Source of the DNA: CAXRGH01 sp964230195
GTDB lineage: Bacteria > Pseudomonadota > Gammaproteobacteria > Enterobacterales > Alteromonadaceae
Direction of reading: 5' to 3'
Assembly (NCBI GenBank): GCA_964230195.1
Contig: CAXRGH010000144.1
Location: 1 to 14,740, forward strand
Length of the DNA stretch: 14,740 nt
Made by a program: the position numbers and the translations under genes. This document shows, piece after piece, positions 14,153 to 14,740 of this stretch. Within the stretch, counting starts at the first letter, position 1. Every line of letters begins with the position of its first letter. Below the pieces are notes generated by a model that saw nothing but the letters and a program-made list of their open reading frames with translations, made no database searches and was not told the DNA's origin.

Positions 14153-14740
14153 ATGTCATTATTCCGGAAAGAAGTGCTTGCGCATCAAGAAAATCGGCTA
14201 GCAGGAGACGTCAGTTTAGCCCAGCCTCTCTCAATCAAGTTCACGGTTCTTATATTAATTACAGTTGCTATCGCTGTCGTTATTTTTTTATTTACAGCCC
14301 AATACTCTCGTAAAGAAACTGTCCGTGGGTTTTTAATGCCTAATAAGGGTGTTATTAAGAGCTATGCGAGACAAGGCGGCGTAATTGATACGTTGTACAT
14401 ATCTGACGGGGATACTGTTAAAAAAGGTCAAGTACTTGCAACTATTGTGATTCCTCAGCAAATGAATCACACAACCTCATCACATTCAAAACAAATGCAA
14501 GGTGTTGAGCTAAGTGACCAACTAAGTGTCCAATTAAAGCAACAATTAACCTTGCTTGACGAAGAAATCATCCAGCACCGACAGTTACAACAAAAAGAGC
14601 TACACAACTTAAATCAACGTGAGCTTGCACTTCAATTAGAAAAGCAAGCGATTACCGCACAGCAATTGTTTTTAAATAAGAAGCTAGCGTTATTAGAAAA
14701 ACAACAAAATCAATTTAACGATTTACATAGACAGGGCTAT
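14153..14740 (+). CDS. HlyD/CvaA-type membrane fusion protein, N-terminal part (runs off the window)
   Basis: The frame is open from the ATG at 14153 to the last base, giving 196 codons with no stop. Such proteins bridge an inner membrane ABC transporter and an outer membrane channel in type I secretion of toxins, bacteriocins or peptides. A short cytoplasmic tail starting LFRKEVLAHQ is followed by one membrane helix (about 30-49), then YSRKETVRGFL and the first half of a lipoyl-type domain (about 56-102, with IDTLYISDGDTVKKGQVLATI). From about residue 120 the chain is glutamine-, leucine- and lysine-rich and likely coiled coil. The N-terminal pattern is closest to CvaA, the colicin V export subunit. 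Only a weak GAG (14142-14144) precedes the ATG. By hand count 68 of 180 bases in 14461-14640 are G or C, lower than the housekeeping genes. No cargo gene is seen upstream. Confidence 0.85.
   Translation, partial: MSLFRKEVLAHQENRLAGDVSLAQPLSIKFTVLILITVAIAVVIFLFTAQYSRKETVRGFLMPNKGVIKSYARQGGVIDTLYISDGDTVKKGQVLATIVIPQQMNHTTSSHSKQMQGVELSDQLSVQLKQQLTLLDEEIIQHRQLQQKELHNLNQRELALQLEKQAITAQQLFLNKKLALLEKQQNQFNDLHRQGY

Overview
The window reads as a chromosomal segment of a gammaproteobacterium, most likely a marine member of the Alteromonadales or a relative. The evidence is the ftsB-ispD-ispF-truD-surE-pcm-yqaA-nlpD-rpoS order, a rppH-ptsP-TSUP-thyA block, and proteins close in length and motif to the E. 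coli ones. Genus cannot be fixed from sequence alone. The window appears to start at a contig edge: its first 18 bases match the 3' end of the Illumina TruSeq adapter and are not biological. All genes called lie on the + strand.

Left part (20-2587): the C-terminal end of a PutA-type proline catabolic enzyme, cut by the contig edge. It is followed closely by a pair of poorly characterised envelope genes. One encodes a small DUF2062/TIGR03546-like membrane protein. The other encodes a TIGR03545-like protein with one membrane anchor, an AsmA-like N-terminus and a central coiled coil.

Middle part (2642-9104): a good extended -10 promoter drives a tightly packed operon. It covers cell division (ftsB), isoprenoid precursor synthesis (ispD, ispF), tRNA pseudouridylation (truD), nucleotide and protein maintenance (surE, pcm), a DedA/VTT-type membrane protein (yqaA) and the amidase activator lipoprotein NlpD. 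Many neighbouring genes overlap by a few bases, which suggests translational coupling. rpoS follows and ends at a clear intrinsic terminator. A candidate rpoS promoter lies inside nlpD, as in E. coli.

Right part (9105-13997): a 263-base stretch without a convincing gene, then rppH (RNA 5' pyrophosphohydrolase), ptsP (EI-Ntr of the nitrogen PTS), a TauE/SafE-type permease and thyA, closed by an intrinsic terminator. lgt, which sits just before thyA in several related bacteria, is absent here. A 14-codon reading frame bridges the ptsP stop and the permease start.

Right edge (14050-14740): the first 196 codons of a CvaA/HlyD-type membrane fusion protein that runs off the window. This is the most likely entrance to an accessory peptide or toxin export system; its transporter and cargo, if present, lie outside. 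No tRNA, rRNA, CRISPR array, insertion sequence or phage gene was seen. Most of the window is ordinary housekeeping DNA.
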